Position numbers and translations under genes: made by a program | Notes under the pieces: model-generated | The model's database searches: none | Told to the model about the DNA's origin: nothing | The model's input: the letters and a program-made list of their open reading frames with translations, nothing else | From: Cerrena zonata | Lineage: Eukaryota > Basidiomycota > Agaricomycetes > Polyporales > Cerrenaceae | Assembly: GCA_038087015.1 (NCBI GenBank) | Contig: JASBNA010000004.1 | Location: 2,108,001 to 2,172,000, forward strand | Reading direction: 5' to 3' | Length of the DNA: 64,000 bases | Part shown: one piece after another, positions 1 through 12,250 of the stretch | How positions within the stretch are numbered: position 1 is the first letter of the stretch | Layout of the letters: the number at the start of each line of letters is the position of its first letter

Positions 1-1868
1 CCGCTCACATTTTGCCTGGCTTCTTTCCAAGTCTTCTCGACTTCTCTCGTACCACTAGCTCGTTTCGCACCATCCCCATTCTCACCCCCCGGAGAATTCT
101 CAGAACTCGGAATAAGCAGGGCTTTCTCCGTTTCCAAACGAGCTAGCCATAAACGGGAACCGTTCCGTGTAGACGGCAATGTCGTATACTTACGTGCGAG
201 TTTGAGGATTTTAGACGATGAGGGAAGTAGTGGTATGTCAATGTCGTTGAGATCCGCTTGAACACGTTTACCGGAGAAGAGGGTCAGGAGGGTCAGATGT
301 GTCGAAAGAAGGGGTGATAAGGGAATGGTTGAATCAATAGTGTGTTGAATTAGGCTGTGCAATGAACCAAGAAGATAGGCTTGCTGAACGGCAGAAGTTA
401 AGTTTATTTGGAGTGGGAATAAGGTGAAGTAGCTTGTGTACTTACCAAAGTGGGATCCAGTTCTGTGCGACACCATTTGTCTATAAATTCAGCATATACT
501 TCGGCAAAGGAATGTAATTGTTCTCGTTCATCACGGGTCTGCGTCCTACCGCTCGAGATAACGTCTCTGATAGTGTTAGAGAGCATTTCGTTTGCTTTCT
601 TTAGTTGATCTATGAGTTGTGCGCCTTCGATGTCAGCTGTGAGGAAACGTGTAGCGGTTAATTTGATAGCTTGAGCATTATGGGGTAATGTTGTCTGGAG
701 TAGTGTGTGCAGGTGATCCAAGAGCGATGATCGCAGAGACTGCGGGGATGGATAGGTTGATACGACATCGTGAAGTGAAATGAACAGCTCTGGTTTTGGC
801 AACGCTGTATGTCATATGAAACCGTCAGATGGGTGAATGACTTCAAAATAAAGCCCAACGGTCACCTTTTGCGGCACTAGAAATCACGGACTTCACTATC
901 GCGCCACCAAGGATTTCTCGTCTTGCGGCCTCGCTCTCGTCGCCTTCAGGTTCTGCCGCTTCAACTTCCATTCTCTCAACGTCGTCATTCTCAAGAGAAT
1001 CACGTTGTCTTTCCTTCCCCTTCCCTTTGTCATCAAGATTGATTCCGAGAACATTCCATCGTCGACGCATGCTCTCTACAAATCCCAATTCCATTTTCAC
1101 ATATTCCCTCCACATCTCCACACTTTCGGCGTTGAGCCGAATACCGCGTTGGAGAAGGGACCGAGCGGCCGAGGGTGAAAGATGCTCGAGCTCATGTGAG
1201 GCAGCGAGAATATAGAAAGCGGGGATATTAGGGAAAAGTTGAAGTGCTCTATTTGCATTTCCAAGTTACAACGGTGAGTTCTTTTCTCGCAACCGGTGGA
1301 AATACTTACCGTGCAGTTATACGACCGACGAGTGACCTCGCACCCTCTTTTTTTGCTATCTGAATGTACTGTATCCAGAGTCCAGTATCAGACTTAAACT
1401 TTTTGAGTGCACGTTCGAATATTTGAAACTGTCGCCGAACAAGGGCATAGTCAGAAATAGTTGGAGGACCTTTAGGTATTTCTGTAACGGATCGCTGGGT
1501 ATAAGTAGTATAGGAGAGCAAGGAGAATTTGCTCACGCACTAATACGTTCAGCACGTTTTCTCCGCAACGCTTCGAGGCCCATTTCGTAGGTAGCATAGC
1601 GCAAAAAGTCATTCTTCTTTGCTACTCGTCGGACTAATGCAGTCTCGAACGCTGTGCGCTTCTTCATAATCTGTTTGATTTCTTTCTACAAAATCAATCA
1701 ATTAACCGTCATTTTCATACAACGTTAGAACGCACTTGTGTGAAGAGACCTTTTTGTACCAGGTCCTTCAGCTCAGCGAGCATCTATTGGCCTAGATGTC
1801 AACATCAAGTTCGTCAGATAGCCTAACCAGCTACGTACCTGCTCCTGCTGAAATTGTACTCTCTCCAT
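1..1868 (-). CDS. UTP6: UTP6-like U3 snoRNP / SSU processome protein (3' end cut by window edge)
   Basis: UTP6 is a HAT-repeat component of the small-subunit processome that works in the nucleolus in 18S rRNA maturation. The N-terminus is recognisable: a ten-residue first exon beginning MERVQFQQEQ, then a segment on not-yet-folded Lys-rich helices (KEIKQIMKKRTAFETALVRR) and a RYATYEMGLEALRRKR stretch. HAT-like helices follow (QFQIFERALKKFKSDTGLW near 1,450, and ASHELEHLSPSAARSLLQRG near 1,190). The start is the ATG at 1868-1866; the first donor follows codon 10 and the second exon begins at 1783. Short introns interrupt the gene repeatedly. The C-terminal part lies beyond base 1. It is divergent from the next gene, with 391 bp between the starts. 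I am confident of the family; individual exon edges in the last 1 kb were not all resolved. Confidence 0.85.
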
Positions 1869-2259
1869 GATGAGTTTCGGTTACGTGACAGAACTTGTTT
1901 CGTCCAACAGTTGGAGGCTAAAGCACAAACTTGAAACACAAATTCGAAAAGACCAATAAGAAGCACGTGAGAGGTACGTAAAGGGGTTTATTAGGTAAGC
2001 AGCCCAGTCAAACCACTACTACGAGTATTGCACTCAGATGTCTTCCGTATATTCATCTTCTTGTCTTTGCATTTCACGCTCGGACGAGGGATACTACCCG
2101 TGTTGTATTGACTCGGATTGACACAGAGAAATCGGGCACAGCGAGGCTATTCGCAACGAGTAGGATCCGGTTGGCCACAGCCGCTGCTTCCGAATTTGGT
2201 CGTTTACGGCCCTCGGATATCGAGCTTGCCAAGTGCTCCTCTGTTTATACTCAACTACC
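1869..2259. promoter_or_regulatory. Divergent promoter region between UTP6 and the disordered-protein gene
   Basis: The two starts face away from each other across 391 bp, so both promoters must lie here. I see no clear TATA box or CCAAT box. A short open frame at 2108-2362 on the plus strand overlaps this interval but has no family resemblance. Confidence 0.5.
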
Positions 2260-3729
2260 ATGCCAGCTAAAGCCCATCATCGCTCAGCAGGAGGAATCGT
2301 CCGCACTCATTCCAGAACTTCCTCTACGGGTTCTGGAAAAGCAGGCCTTGGCCTTCAATTGACCCAAAAGGAACCTGCTGCACCAAGATACGCTGATAAA
2401 CAAACGAAGAGGAATAGTCATCTTCATCACGAGGTATGTTTTTTTCCTGCAACATTCTATACATTCTTCTTTTCTATCTGTATACTTTGGCTCAAAAAAC
2501 ACCCATAGACACATTCTCGAACCACGTCACCTGTGCCTAGGACTAACAGCCGGGTACGACTACAATCAAGAGAACAGCTGCAGCATAATGCCCATCGTGG
2601 TGCGCCACATGCCTTAACCAGCACCAGCAAGTCTGCTGGGTCCAAACAGAAAGTTGGATTTACGATTTCCAGCCCTTCCGAGGGTGACGATGACGAGTGG
2701 GTTTCCAGCGAGAGTGGGGCCGCCACTCCTCTAAATGGCTCGGATACCGAAACCACCGCCGTCGCTCTCGAACCAGCAAAGCCTTCTATACAAAGAACAA
2801 CTTCTCGTGTTAATGGTTTTGCTGCTGAGGAACAACCAACCCCCCGTGCGCGAACTCCTACGGCATTACCTCCTGTAGATAACGACCTTCCTCCCACTCC
2901 TCAACGCCGAGATCACGTTTCTGAACTGCCACAGCCTTTATCTCAACTTGGCTCACCGTTCGTGCACGAAGCACCACCCCAGCAACTTCACCAATCACCT
3001 CCAAAGGAGATACCAGCGCCCATACCGCGAACTCGGTCAGAAACACACTCACCACCACGTCGATCGCCCGATCATGCCATTCAACGGCACTCACTGACTC
3101 GTCCGCCATCTACCCACTCTGTTTCTGCAAGGGCAGATACTCTTCGACCACATCCTCTTATACGAGCCAATTCATATGGGCAAGGTATCCTCGGACCGGC
3201 GAAGCCCGCCCCGTTAGCCCCTCTGACCACGGTTATGGATGAGAACGCACCAGCGGAGATGTCCACGACTACCTCACCCACTAGCTTCAGAGCCGTTTCG
3301 CCTGCCCCCAGCAATAAGACAACGGCAACATCGCCGGATTTGCCACATACCTCTCCAGCCAAATCAGAAGCATCAAGACAGTTGCGAAGAACCTCGACGT
3401 CGTCGGTTAGATCGACTGCCACCATGCCAGCAATACCTTCTGCAAGCCAAGTGCAATTGACCAGGGCGAATCATGATCGCCAACGTACGTTATCCTCAAC
3501 TTCGTCTTTTGCTGCATTATCGAATTTTGCAATGCGATCTACGCCATCTCCAACTCGGCCCCAAATCAAACCGCTTATTGTCACTTTCCCGACAAATCAA
3601 GATCATAACGAGATGATCCATCCGTTACTCCCTCCTCCTTACCTCAGTGCCCACTTGACTATGCTCCAATATCGAAACCCGCTTGCAGAGTCGTATGAAA
3701 GAATTATGCGGGCGAAGCAGGCGTTATAA
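2260..3729 (+). CDS. Ser/Pro/Thr-rich disordered protein with a conserved C-terminal motif (464 aa, two exons)
   Basis: Exons 2260-2433 and 2509-3729 join in phase 0 to give 464 residues. Most of the protein is low complexity, rich in Ser, Thr, Pro and Arg, with many SP/TP sites, so it is probably phosphorylated and unfolded. An acidic patch with the motif GDDDEWVSSESG lies near residue 108. The last 45 residues are different: the motif HPLLPPPYLSAHLTMLQYRN followed by AESYERIMRA looks like a conserved tail. I recall similar tails in fungal regulatory proteins annotated with DUF1752/DUF3295 (nitrogen or TORC1 linked), but that link is inference. The start was chosen because it is the first ATG in frame with the Arg-rich N-terminus, and a donor (GTATGT) follows codon 58. 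Confidence 0.75.
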
Positions 3730-6203
3730 TTTTCTCCGCTGTGCTGTTGTAAAGTTATGTGTTGGATATGAAGGAAGGATGTTGTGCGTTTGCGTATGTA
3801 AGTTCACAGTCTTACTTCAGTATGTCACTAATAGGGCTAATCGTGATCGTCTAGACCCCGCTTTTGGCTACTTATTTTTATGAAACCTACAGACTATCAT
3901 TTCCCTGTTACTTGTCTCCCTTTTCCTCTGCTAGTCTTCGTCCACTTGTACAATATAGACCCCAATCACCACCCGATCGCTCGTTATCTTTTTACTTACC
4001 AACCCGTCTCTCCTCCCGCTTTGAGCAACGTTCTCTGCTTGCATCAGTTGTTCTGCCCGCTCTGTCGTTTGATACACTGGTAATTCCAATATGACCTCCA
4101 CCTTGGTGCCTTCCACTGCTGCGGTTCGACCGCCGACTTACTCAGTGCTTGTCAGCAAGTAACTCATGCATTCGATCAGTAAGGTACTCAAAATGATCAG
4201 CTTCATAGTGAGCATATGCCTGACTTGAGTCATCTGGCCCACTTCACTCTTCTTAAGTATTCTTATCATCCAGAGATTCCGCCATCAATATCATGGAGTT
4301 ATAGTAAGGAACCCTCCCCCACTTCTCATCGACCGTCGGCATATCTCATGACGACATCACACTCGGTGTTGCTTCGCGACAATGTGAACGTGAAACCCAC
4401 ATGGCTTCACGCACGTTGGGGCCCTACGTCGGATCCATTTTCAAAAAAATTACGTCGAGTTCATGCTCAATGGAAGAAACGGATGTCTTCCTTGAGCTCT
4501 GTGAAGAAGACTGAGTCCATGCTGACGTGGGGATCTTTTCTGTACATTGATTCAATGACTTCCATGCCCGACTGATCGCTCGGTGACTGAGTAACAATCA
4601 GAGTTTGCTCAAGACTTGAGGCCACATCGCCTGCTCACGCGCTCCCCAGAGTCTTCCGTAGGTTCAACCTTACGTCCAGCAGCACATTGGAAGTGGTGCC
4701 ATGAACTGCAAAGTTTGCCAACGATGCCAACGCTTGAATGTCGGATGATTCTGAACGGCCTCTCGTCGCCGTTGAAGCTTTCGATTCTTGAGCATGTGTT
4801 CTCTGCTTCAATTCTTCTTCAGTTCTCTTACACCGCTCTTATGCCGCTATAATCTACTTCGATGTTCCCTTCGCACCGTAGCATATTCAATAGGTAGGCT
4901 ACTACCCTAATAAGTCATTGTCTTGAACGTTGTACCATTTAGAAGCACGGGGAACGGTACGGTGGTGGTCTAAGCCTTTGTGGTGTTCTATCATTGTCAT
5001 GCCACCCTTGTTGGTGGCACAGTGATGGCTTGTTTAAATTTGTTTCCAATACGGAAGTTTCACTAGTTTTTGATTACTGTGCCATATTAGAGACCTACGT
5101 CACCGAAATTGTCACGATTTTTGTGCGATAGATGAAGTCCAACTGCGGCAAAACGGAAAATAAAGATCAGAAACCGAATTTGAATGTTAATTGCTTGCCT
5201 GTAACTTTAATGAAATGCTCCTCCAGAACGTATATTTAGGTATGCTCGATGGAGTTTTCCTGCGTGACAACTTCCCCCCAAAACCATCTAATATCTATCG
5301 ACATGACCGATTGTTTTCCGTGCACGTCATCTATCTGACGAAGATTACAGAAGCTCGATGACTGGTTCAGAGCAATCTTTGTAAGAATGAATCACTCCAA
5401 GGTAATGTCGCACTACTCGCTTTTTTTGTCTCTTGAGCAAAAATGCTCAAGCTGTGTACAGCTAGAATAAGCATGAGAATCGGTCATTTATCCTCACCTA
5501 CTCAGTGTATATCAGGATAGGTACGAGAAGATAATCTGGCCATTGCGATAGCACTCTGTCCGAGTCGGACTTCGGACGATTCGGAGCAAGATCGGTATAA
5601 CCACAGCGCCTTCCATATTGGGACTGTAGCAAGCATCCGTCTTGGATTGATGGTTTCGGCTATCAATGGCAGGGTCCACAAGAAAGCTACAGATCGCAGG
5701 TACGTCCAAAACTCATGTAAGTGAACGGCCAGACCCTGTTCTTCCCCAGGTATTCTACATACAAGCTCACCTAACATCACCTCGTAGGCACACACTTCAT
5801 CATCTACATGAGCGTGGGTTTACGCGGTTGCATTGTTTACCACGTTCGGTTTCCAGTGGGTCCTACGATTGGCCTAAATCTTAAACACGGTGTAACCCGT
5901 GTAACGGGGCTAAGCTGTGATTCCGCCCGTCCGACATGTGCCTTCATCTCTGCAGATCTCCGTCGTCCACCTATAGAGACTCCCGGAGGCAGATGTTCCC
6001 TATCCAATTCAAACCCATCATCCATTGGAAAACGTCCTGCTGATCTTCAGGAGTCAACAGGCTTAAGATAGAAGGGCAGTGTGAGCCAGGCTCCTGAACC
6101 AGACTCTTCTGTCTCGAGGAGGGGACTTGGTCACTAGTAAACGTAGCAGCTCAATATATATTGTTTTTGAATCCGTTACATAAGCACCTTCCTTTTTTGT
6201 TAA
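3730..6203. other. Gene-poor interval left of the transposon
   Basis: Several ORFs of 60-120 codons occur on both strands (for example 4216-4575 plus and 5502-5795 minus). None shows a family motif, a plausible exon chain or clear codon bias. Before the element at 6204 inserted, this stretch would have been directly upstream of the G-alpha gene, so it may contain displaced promoter sequence. Confidence 0.5.
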
Positions 6204-6445
6204 TTTTAAACGCCCTAATTCCTCCCCTCCTCTCGACAGAGAGGCTGGCACAAAGTTTGGACGCTCGTCGTCGGCTCCCCGGCATCCCCTCTTTCAGACG
6301 TGTCTCCTCAGTGTGTTTTCCGATTTTTTGTTATGCGACAAGTCGCGTCGTGACACAAACATGTCAGGCGCGCCTGTCCGTCACGGTCTCCGAGACTCTG
6401 ACTTCCCATCCACGTAAACTTCCTCATTTTCTTACCCGGCCTGCT
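6204..6445 (+). repeat. Left terminal inverted repeat (242 bp)
   Basis: It starts TTTTAAACGCCCTAATTCCT and ends at CCCGGCCTGCT, where similarity to the right copy stops abruptly. It has an open frame of about 80 codons, also present in the right copy, and includes the AscI-like palindrome GGCGCGCC near 6368. It lies 72 bp upstream of the DUF6589 start and so probably supplies its promoter. Confidence 0.93.
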
Positions 6446-6516
6446 GTTGTCCTCGAGTAAACATCATCTCCTGTATATAGTGGTAGAATACATGACGAAA
6501 TAAATCCTATTTTGCT

Positions 6517-9390
6517 ATGCCCTTATCTCATGGGCAAGCAACACAAATCCTCGACTTTCTCGACAGTGTTGGTTCCAATTTTGTTGAATTTACCACCATA
6601 ATCCTCCACCCGCCACTAAACACTCATAATGTGGTTGCATCACTGTCGACAGGTGTGACGGCAATCCTCGGTATGCTGTCAGAGCATCAGCTGTGTCAAT
6701 ATGCAGTTGATCAGTGGGTGCACGAGCGAGCTGTCAAACAACTGACCCAGGAAATTACCAATCTTACACGGAAATCTTCTGGATGGCACTTTGGCGCATC
6801 AACAGCCAAAATAGAGAAGCTTGAATCATTCGATCTGTCCAATATGGTGCAGGAGATGAAGGTGATTGCACCTCGTGCCTGCAACCTCATCAGTTGTCTT
6901 CTCGAATCAGACGGTGAGGCAAACCGTGGACGAGAGGTACGTAGACTCACGCGGATAGCAAGAGCGAAGGAAAACAAGAAATATCGTAGGGGTCGGATGT
7001 CGATGCATGGTGACGATAGCGATGGCGACGATAGTGACGGCGACGATGCGTTATGGGCAGCAGTAGGTGGGGCAGTCGGAGTAGAGCAAGTAGACGATGG
7101 CGCCAGTGATAGATCGGATGATCTATGGGCACAATTGGGTGGTGTAGACGGGGACCATGGGGTAGAGGTTGGTGCACAAGGGGATGGACATGAAAGCGAT
7201 GGCTCGGAGGATTTATGGCGCCAGTTGGACGGCGTAGATGGGACAGAAGGGGGCGCGCATGAGGAAGACGAAGATAGAGCCTCATATCTCCGTGAACGCG
7301 TTTTAATGATTGTAAGAGCTACTATCAAATAATATTTAGTCGGTGAATTGATGATAACATCAGCGACTCGTTACTTGCCTGAGTATCTTGATGCAAAGCA
7401 CGAATCAGCATTGTAATGCGTTACAATGTATCGTTGGGCTCTTTCTCCATACGTGCCATGTCCCGCAAGCAGCGATAAATCTCCTCGCTCGTATGGGATG
7501 TTCGATCTCGATGTCATCGATCAATAATGCGGTGACCAGTCTATCCAAAGAATCAGCAGCGGTCATTGAGAAAATTGGCCAGTCACTTCTTACATCATTT
7601 GTTTATGATAATATCGACCCGGATATTCGACGTCTGGTTCCCACCATTGAGAACCCTCACAACACACTAATACACCTCACCGCGGGGATGGTAGTACCGC
7701 TTCAGCATGGCGTGACGAGGGAAGACCTGAATTGTTCCCAGGAACTATGGGAGAAGCAGCGAAACATGTCATCAGCCACAATTGATCTTGACAAGCTTCG
7801 AACGATCCAAGCCGACAATGTCAAACATCCATCAGGTCTTCTGCGTCGGCAACGCTTCAATGCATGGGTGATCCTGTACACCCTCGTTCATCATGGCCCA
7901 GTACAGTTTCACCAATATCGAAGGAAACTTGGAAAGCCGGAGGTGATCGAACAGATCCCGATCGCAAAGTCTCGGCATGTACCAGTGCGGACGATGGATA
8001 TTAATCCTTCGACAGTCGGAGCAAACGCAGATGTCCTGGAAGATATGTTCAGACAGGCAGGGATAGGTGATCCCACGGAAGAGGGGCAGGCACATGTGAC
8101 AGCCGTTGAAAATACGGTGATACTGGTCCATGGGGATCTGGGGACAGGAGAACGTATCGAGAGTTTGCAGCAAGCTCGCGCCGCAGAACGAACACCTGCA
8201 CGACGTCTTCAGAATGTCGTTTTCGTTCCCGGCCTATTTCATTTGAAAATGGCTTGCGCCGATGCCTTGTGGAGGATATTTATTGAACCAAAACAAAGCC
8301 ATGATGATGCAAACTCACTATTTCGACATGTTGGACAAATCCGCCCAAAGGAGACAGTGAAGTTTGCTTCAAACCCAGGCTTCCGACGTATGCATGAGGT
8401 GATCCAACATATCGGTATCGTCTCGCGATTGGACTTTTGGCGGGAGAAGGTGAAAGGTGTTTCTGATGGGTATGCGACGTTGAACGATTTTGCAAAGTCA
8501 AATCCTAGCTGGGAAACTCTCATGAAACTCGCAAATGAACTCGCGCTGGAGCAAGTTGCTGGTTCGAATCTTGAAAGACTGCGACGTCGGCCAAAGGAAG
8601 AACGAGATATGGAACGAGAGAACATGCTTATCCGTCAGCGCTACTTCTTACTCTATGAAGAGATTACTTACGCGATGAATACGGGAGACATTGGTCGTGC
8701 CGAGGCTTGCTTTTTACCTTGGATATACATATTCAGAGGTTGCGGAAAGCACAAATATGCAGCATTCATGATGAAATACTTGCATAATGTGCATTTTGTA
8801 TATCCCGAAGGGCTGAAGTAAGAGAATTTCAGTTATCCTCTTCATTTTATTAACCATATTAACTACTCACCTAGACGAGCTGTCCGCATGAATATTCTCT
8901 GTAACCCCACAGGGAAGCCAAACAATTGTAGGGCTCATGATTGGGTGCAAGAGCACCATAACCTGTTTACAAAGGTAAGTGTCCCGACATTTGAAGAAAA
9001 ACGTATCTTATAGCCTCGTCACAGACTTCTAATGGAGGGGATGGCTCAAATTATCGAAAAGAGCATATAATAAAGGAGTCACCATTATTGGAAGTCTACC
9101 GAAACATTCAAGAGCAGCTCGAAGATACATTTGAGAACCAAAGGGGCAATCGACATTCATCACCAAATATGGAGCGTACGTTCCAAGTTCTCGCACGTTA
9201 CATGGAGAAGACTCGCGCTTCGTCAACCATCCCAGGTCGTTCAGCGCGATACCCCATTCCTGATACGATGGCCAATGGGATGCACATCTTGATGTCAGCT
9301 GAATCTAGGGAGGTTGATTCGGATCCTATGAATGAAGAAGCAGATGGTGAGCGGGAAGTGGAGGATAGGGGTGATCTTCAGGTAGAATAA
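6517..9390 (+). CDS. DUF6589 protein, candidate transposase of the element (904 aa, four exons)
   Basis: Exons 6517-7311, 7364-8817, 8875-8974 and 9025-9390 join in phase to 904 residues. The DUF6589 signature is clear: NQHCNALQCIVGLFLHTC and LARMGCSISMSSINNAV, then FVYDNIDPDIRRL, an internal VHGDLGTGERI with VPGLFHLKMACADALWRIF, and near the C-terminus NPTGKPNNCRAHDWVQEHHN. DUF6589 proteins are abundant in Agaricomycetes. I infer an RNase H-fold transposase role from the position inside TIRs; candidate acidic residues include the Asp of YDNID and of HGDLG. The N-terminal exon carries a very acidic run with three degenerate repeats around DLWxQLGGVDG (about residues 165-245). The gene shares a 13-bp tail-to-tail overlap with the helicase gene. 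The start is the first ATG beyond the TIR with continuous coding. Confidence 0.9.
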
Positions 9391-12235
9391 CTCACGCGAT
9401 AAGGATATGAACTATGATAGGGACCACGCCCCGGATGTTCTTGTGAATGGTGTATAGTTGGAGGATACGACAGCGGTGAGGGTCGAAACGAGGCGTTGGA
9501 ATTCCAACCGTGGGATGAAGTAAGAGGGGCGTGAGATTGAGGTTGGGAGGGATAGGGTACCAGTGATTGGACTGGGGAGGAGAGCGTTGAGTATCGGAAT
9601 GAGAAATTGGTGGCCATTGTTGGGGAAGCAGACATCGGCGCTGGTATCGTTGGAGAACTGGATCCAGATGATGCGGAGGGTGTAGGTAATGATATCGTCG
9701 AGTTGGACGTTGATGTTCCACTAGTGGAGCTTGACATAGCGCCGTGGATAGTAGACGTTCCAGCAAGCGGTAGGCCTGTCCTAGCTGGACACGATCTATT
9801 CGATTCTATGTAAGGTTAGCATACAGAAGTAAAAATATAAAATAAAACCACATACTGTTATGACCCGGCTGCTTGCATGCACTACACACTCTGGATTTGG
9901 TAGGCTTGGTACCGGAAAGTGGTGTATTCAGAGATGATTGAGGAGTTGAGGAGGACGCAGATGGTTGTACAGAGGGGCCGGAGACCTGGTCAGATGACGA
10001 TGCAAGGAGTGTAGCCTCTTCTTTGTGGACAAGAGCGAGTATCGAAGGGCCATATGTATCTATAAGGTCATTCCTCCAACGCGTCTCCTTTTTGATGCTA
10101 TCGAGTGTCGAGAGTTTGCGGTAGTGGAAACAATCGATGAGACGTTGAAGAATCTCATCGGACATGAAGAGGACGACACCGTATTCTTCATAATCAAAAA
10201 CCCCTAGCTTCTCCAACGCTTTCTCTTCACGCCATTCGAAAAGCGCAAGTTGAAAGCTTTGATCGACCGGCCGCATTTCGTATGGAGGGCAATGGGATTT
10301 GTTTGGAGCACGGCTTTTGACCCCAGGTTCAGTGTGAGTGGAAAAGAAGTCCAAGAGGTTGGGGGAACAAAGATCGCAGCAGGCAGCGACAGTCTTGGGA
10401 GCACACCACTGACATCCGGTGGGAGTGTTATCACATTCTAGATGATCGGTGTCATCTAAACGAACGGTGAGAACTTCAACGAGGCGTACAGCCACACAGA
10501 CTCACCAGTCTTATCATTCTCGAAGTATACATTTATAACTTTCCTTCTACACCCTAGACCGTCCCTCGTCCCAGCGTTGATCAACTCGTCAATCGGCCCA
10601 CCAAACACGACTACTTGTTGTTTTACTGCGGCGGTGCGCTGGTGAGCAGGCTTAACAATTTTCTCTTGCTCATGGTACCTCTGGCGCCTCTTCTCGACTT
10701 CGATCCTCGTTGACTCAGCATCAGTCGTACTTGGGTGATGGTGGTCTGAGTGGCCTGGTACTTCGGGGTTGCATTCCTGTTGATGATTGGAGGAGGGGGG
10801 AAGTGGTTCGGAATGTGGATTAGAGGGTCTGGCTACATGCAAACCATTCGCTGACGACGAGGGCTGGTAGGTAACGTTTGAAGAGGTGGAAGGATTGGGG
10901 GAAGACAAAGCTAAGCGTTTACTTGGTGGCCCTATCTGTTTCTCGGCCTTACGCTTTGCGCTTGTCTCTTTAGCCTTCTCTGCGCGTGCGGTGGACTTTG
11001 CTCGCTCCTCATCTAGGTACTTCTTTTCGATAAAGAAGATTGCTATTGCTGTCCTATTCATGCCCCGCGCTGCTCGCCCGAAGCGTTGCCATAGTGTACA
11101 AAGGGTCAACTTGGCCTTCCATTGTCCGACGATCTCGATATCAGAGAGATCGAGCCCCTAGATCAGGTGACAAGGTAAGCATATAACGACTGCACAACAT
11201 TATAATACAATAACTTACCAAGCCAAAAGCATCGGTGACACACAATCCCCACGATTCCCCCCTTTTCAACGCATCAAACTCCTCCTCTCGATATTCTTGT
11301 GTCATGATCGAATGAAACCATTTAACCTTATTTTTCAAAGCGGACGGTAGGCGACTCTGAAGATACTCGGTCGCCACCTGTGTCTCTTTTGTGCTACCAA
11401 AGAAGATCAAGAACTTTGGGGGAGGTGCCGTCAATGTCGGATTATCAGGGATAAGGGGGTATAAGTCCTGGTATGTGTTCGCTGCGAATCTCATCGGTCG
11501 AATGATAATGTCAATATTTGGGCGGTCATTTGACCGGTGTACAACTTCGGTATCGCCTGGACGTAACTGTAAGTGTTCTTGAGCCTTTTCGAGGACCGGA
11601 GGGGGTAGCGTGGCTGATGCGATATATATAGGGATTACTTCGAACAGTGCATGACGAAGTGTACCGACTTCGGTATACTTCGAACGAAACGACGCCCATT
11701 CTGCAACACAGTGACCCTCGTCATAGATGAAGTGCAGAAGGCGAGAAACGACGTGTGGTTTTTGCCACAGCTCCTCAAAATCGCCCTTGTCCTTCATCAA
11801 GATTTCCGGATTGACGACGACAACGTTGTATCTCCCGCGTTCAATATCCTACAAACATCGTTAACAGGCCACATTAATAATGAAGGTATGGAGGCATACT
11901 CGAAACACAGTGCCAGTGGCTGATTTTGAATCTATTGCAACAGCACTTATTCCCGCCGCTGATAACTCTTCCACATTCTTCTTTCCCAGAAGATTCAATG
12001 GTGTCACCACCACTATCATACTATCACGTCCTTCTTCAAGAGCCATCAACAAGGCAATCCAAAACGACAATGTTTTTCCTGCACCCGTCGCCGCAATTCC
12101 CACAACATCCTTTCCTTTTCGTAAAGCCAATGCTATTTTGATTTGAAAGGAGCAAGCACGCTTGTTGAATTTTTTCATTACAAGTTCTCGTATTTCTGCA
12201 ATAGACCAGTCTCGACCAATTGAAGAAGGCATCAT
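9378..12235 (-). CDS. RecQ-like superfamily II DNA helicase of the element (881 aa, five exons)
   Basis: Exons 12235-11900, 11848-11219, 11157-10506, 10455-9856 and 9805-9378 keep phase throughout. Helicase motifs are in order: Walker A AATGAGKT (residues 48-55), DEGH box (155-158), SAT (190-192), the TDAFGL-GLDLSD region and motif VI QRFGRAAR (346-353). A Cys cluster of the form C-x7-C-x2-C-x8-CC-x2-C after motif VI resembles the RecQ zinc-binding module. The C-terminal part is Ser/Pro-rich with a zinc-knuckle-like CSACKQPGHN. No HRDC domain is seen. The ATG at 12235 lies 16 bp inside the right TIR; the frame stays open upstream through the TIR to 12583, so a longer N-terminus cannot be excluded. 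Expected role: unwinding during transposition or replication of the element (inference). Confidence 0.9.
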
Positions 12236-12250
12236 TTGTGATTCTAGAAA

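Noticed and set aside
6204..6225. CCCTAA unit near the ends of the transposon, suggesting a telomere link as for other RecQ-type elements
   Set aside because: Only one copy of the hexamer is present at each end; this is well within chance and no telomere repeats flank the element.
6711..7328. 205-codon antisense frame in the DUF6589 gene, Ser/Pro-rich
   Set aside because: Shadow of the acidic Asp/Gly repeat on the plus strand.
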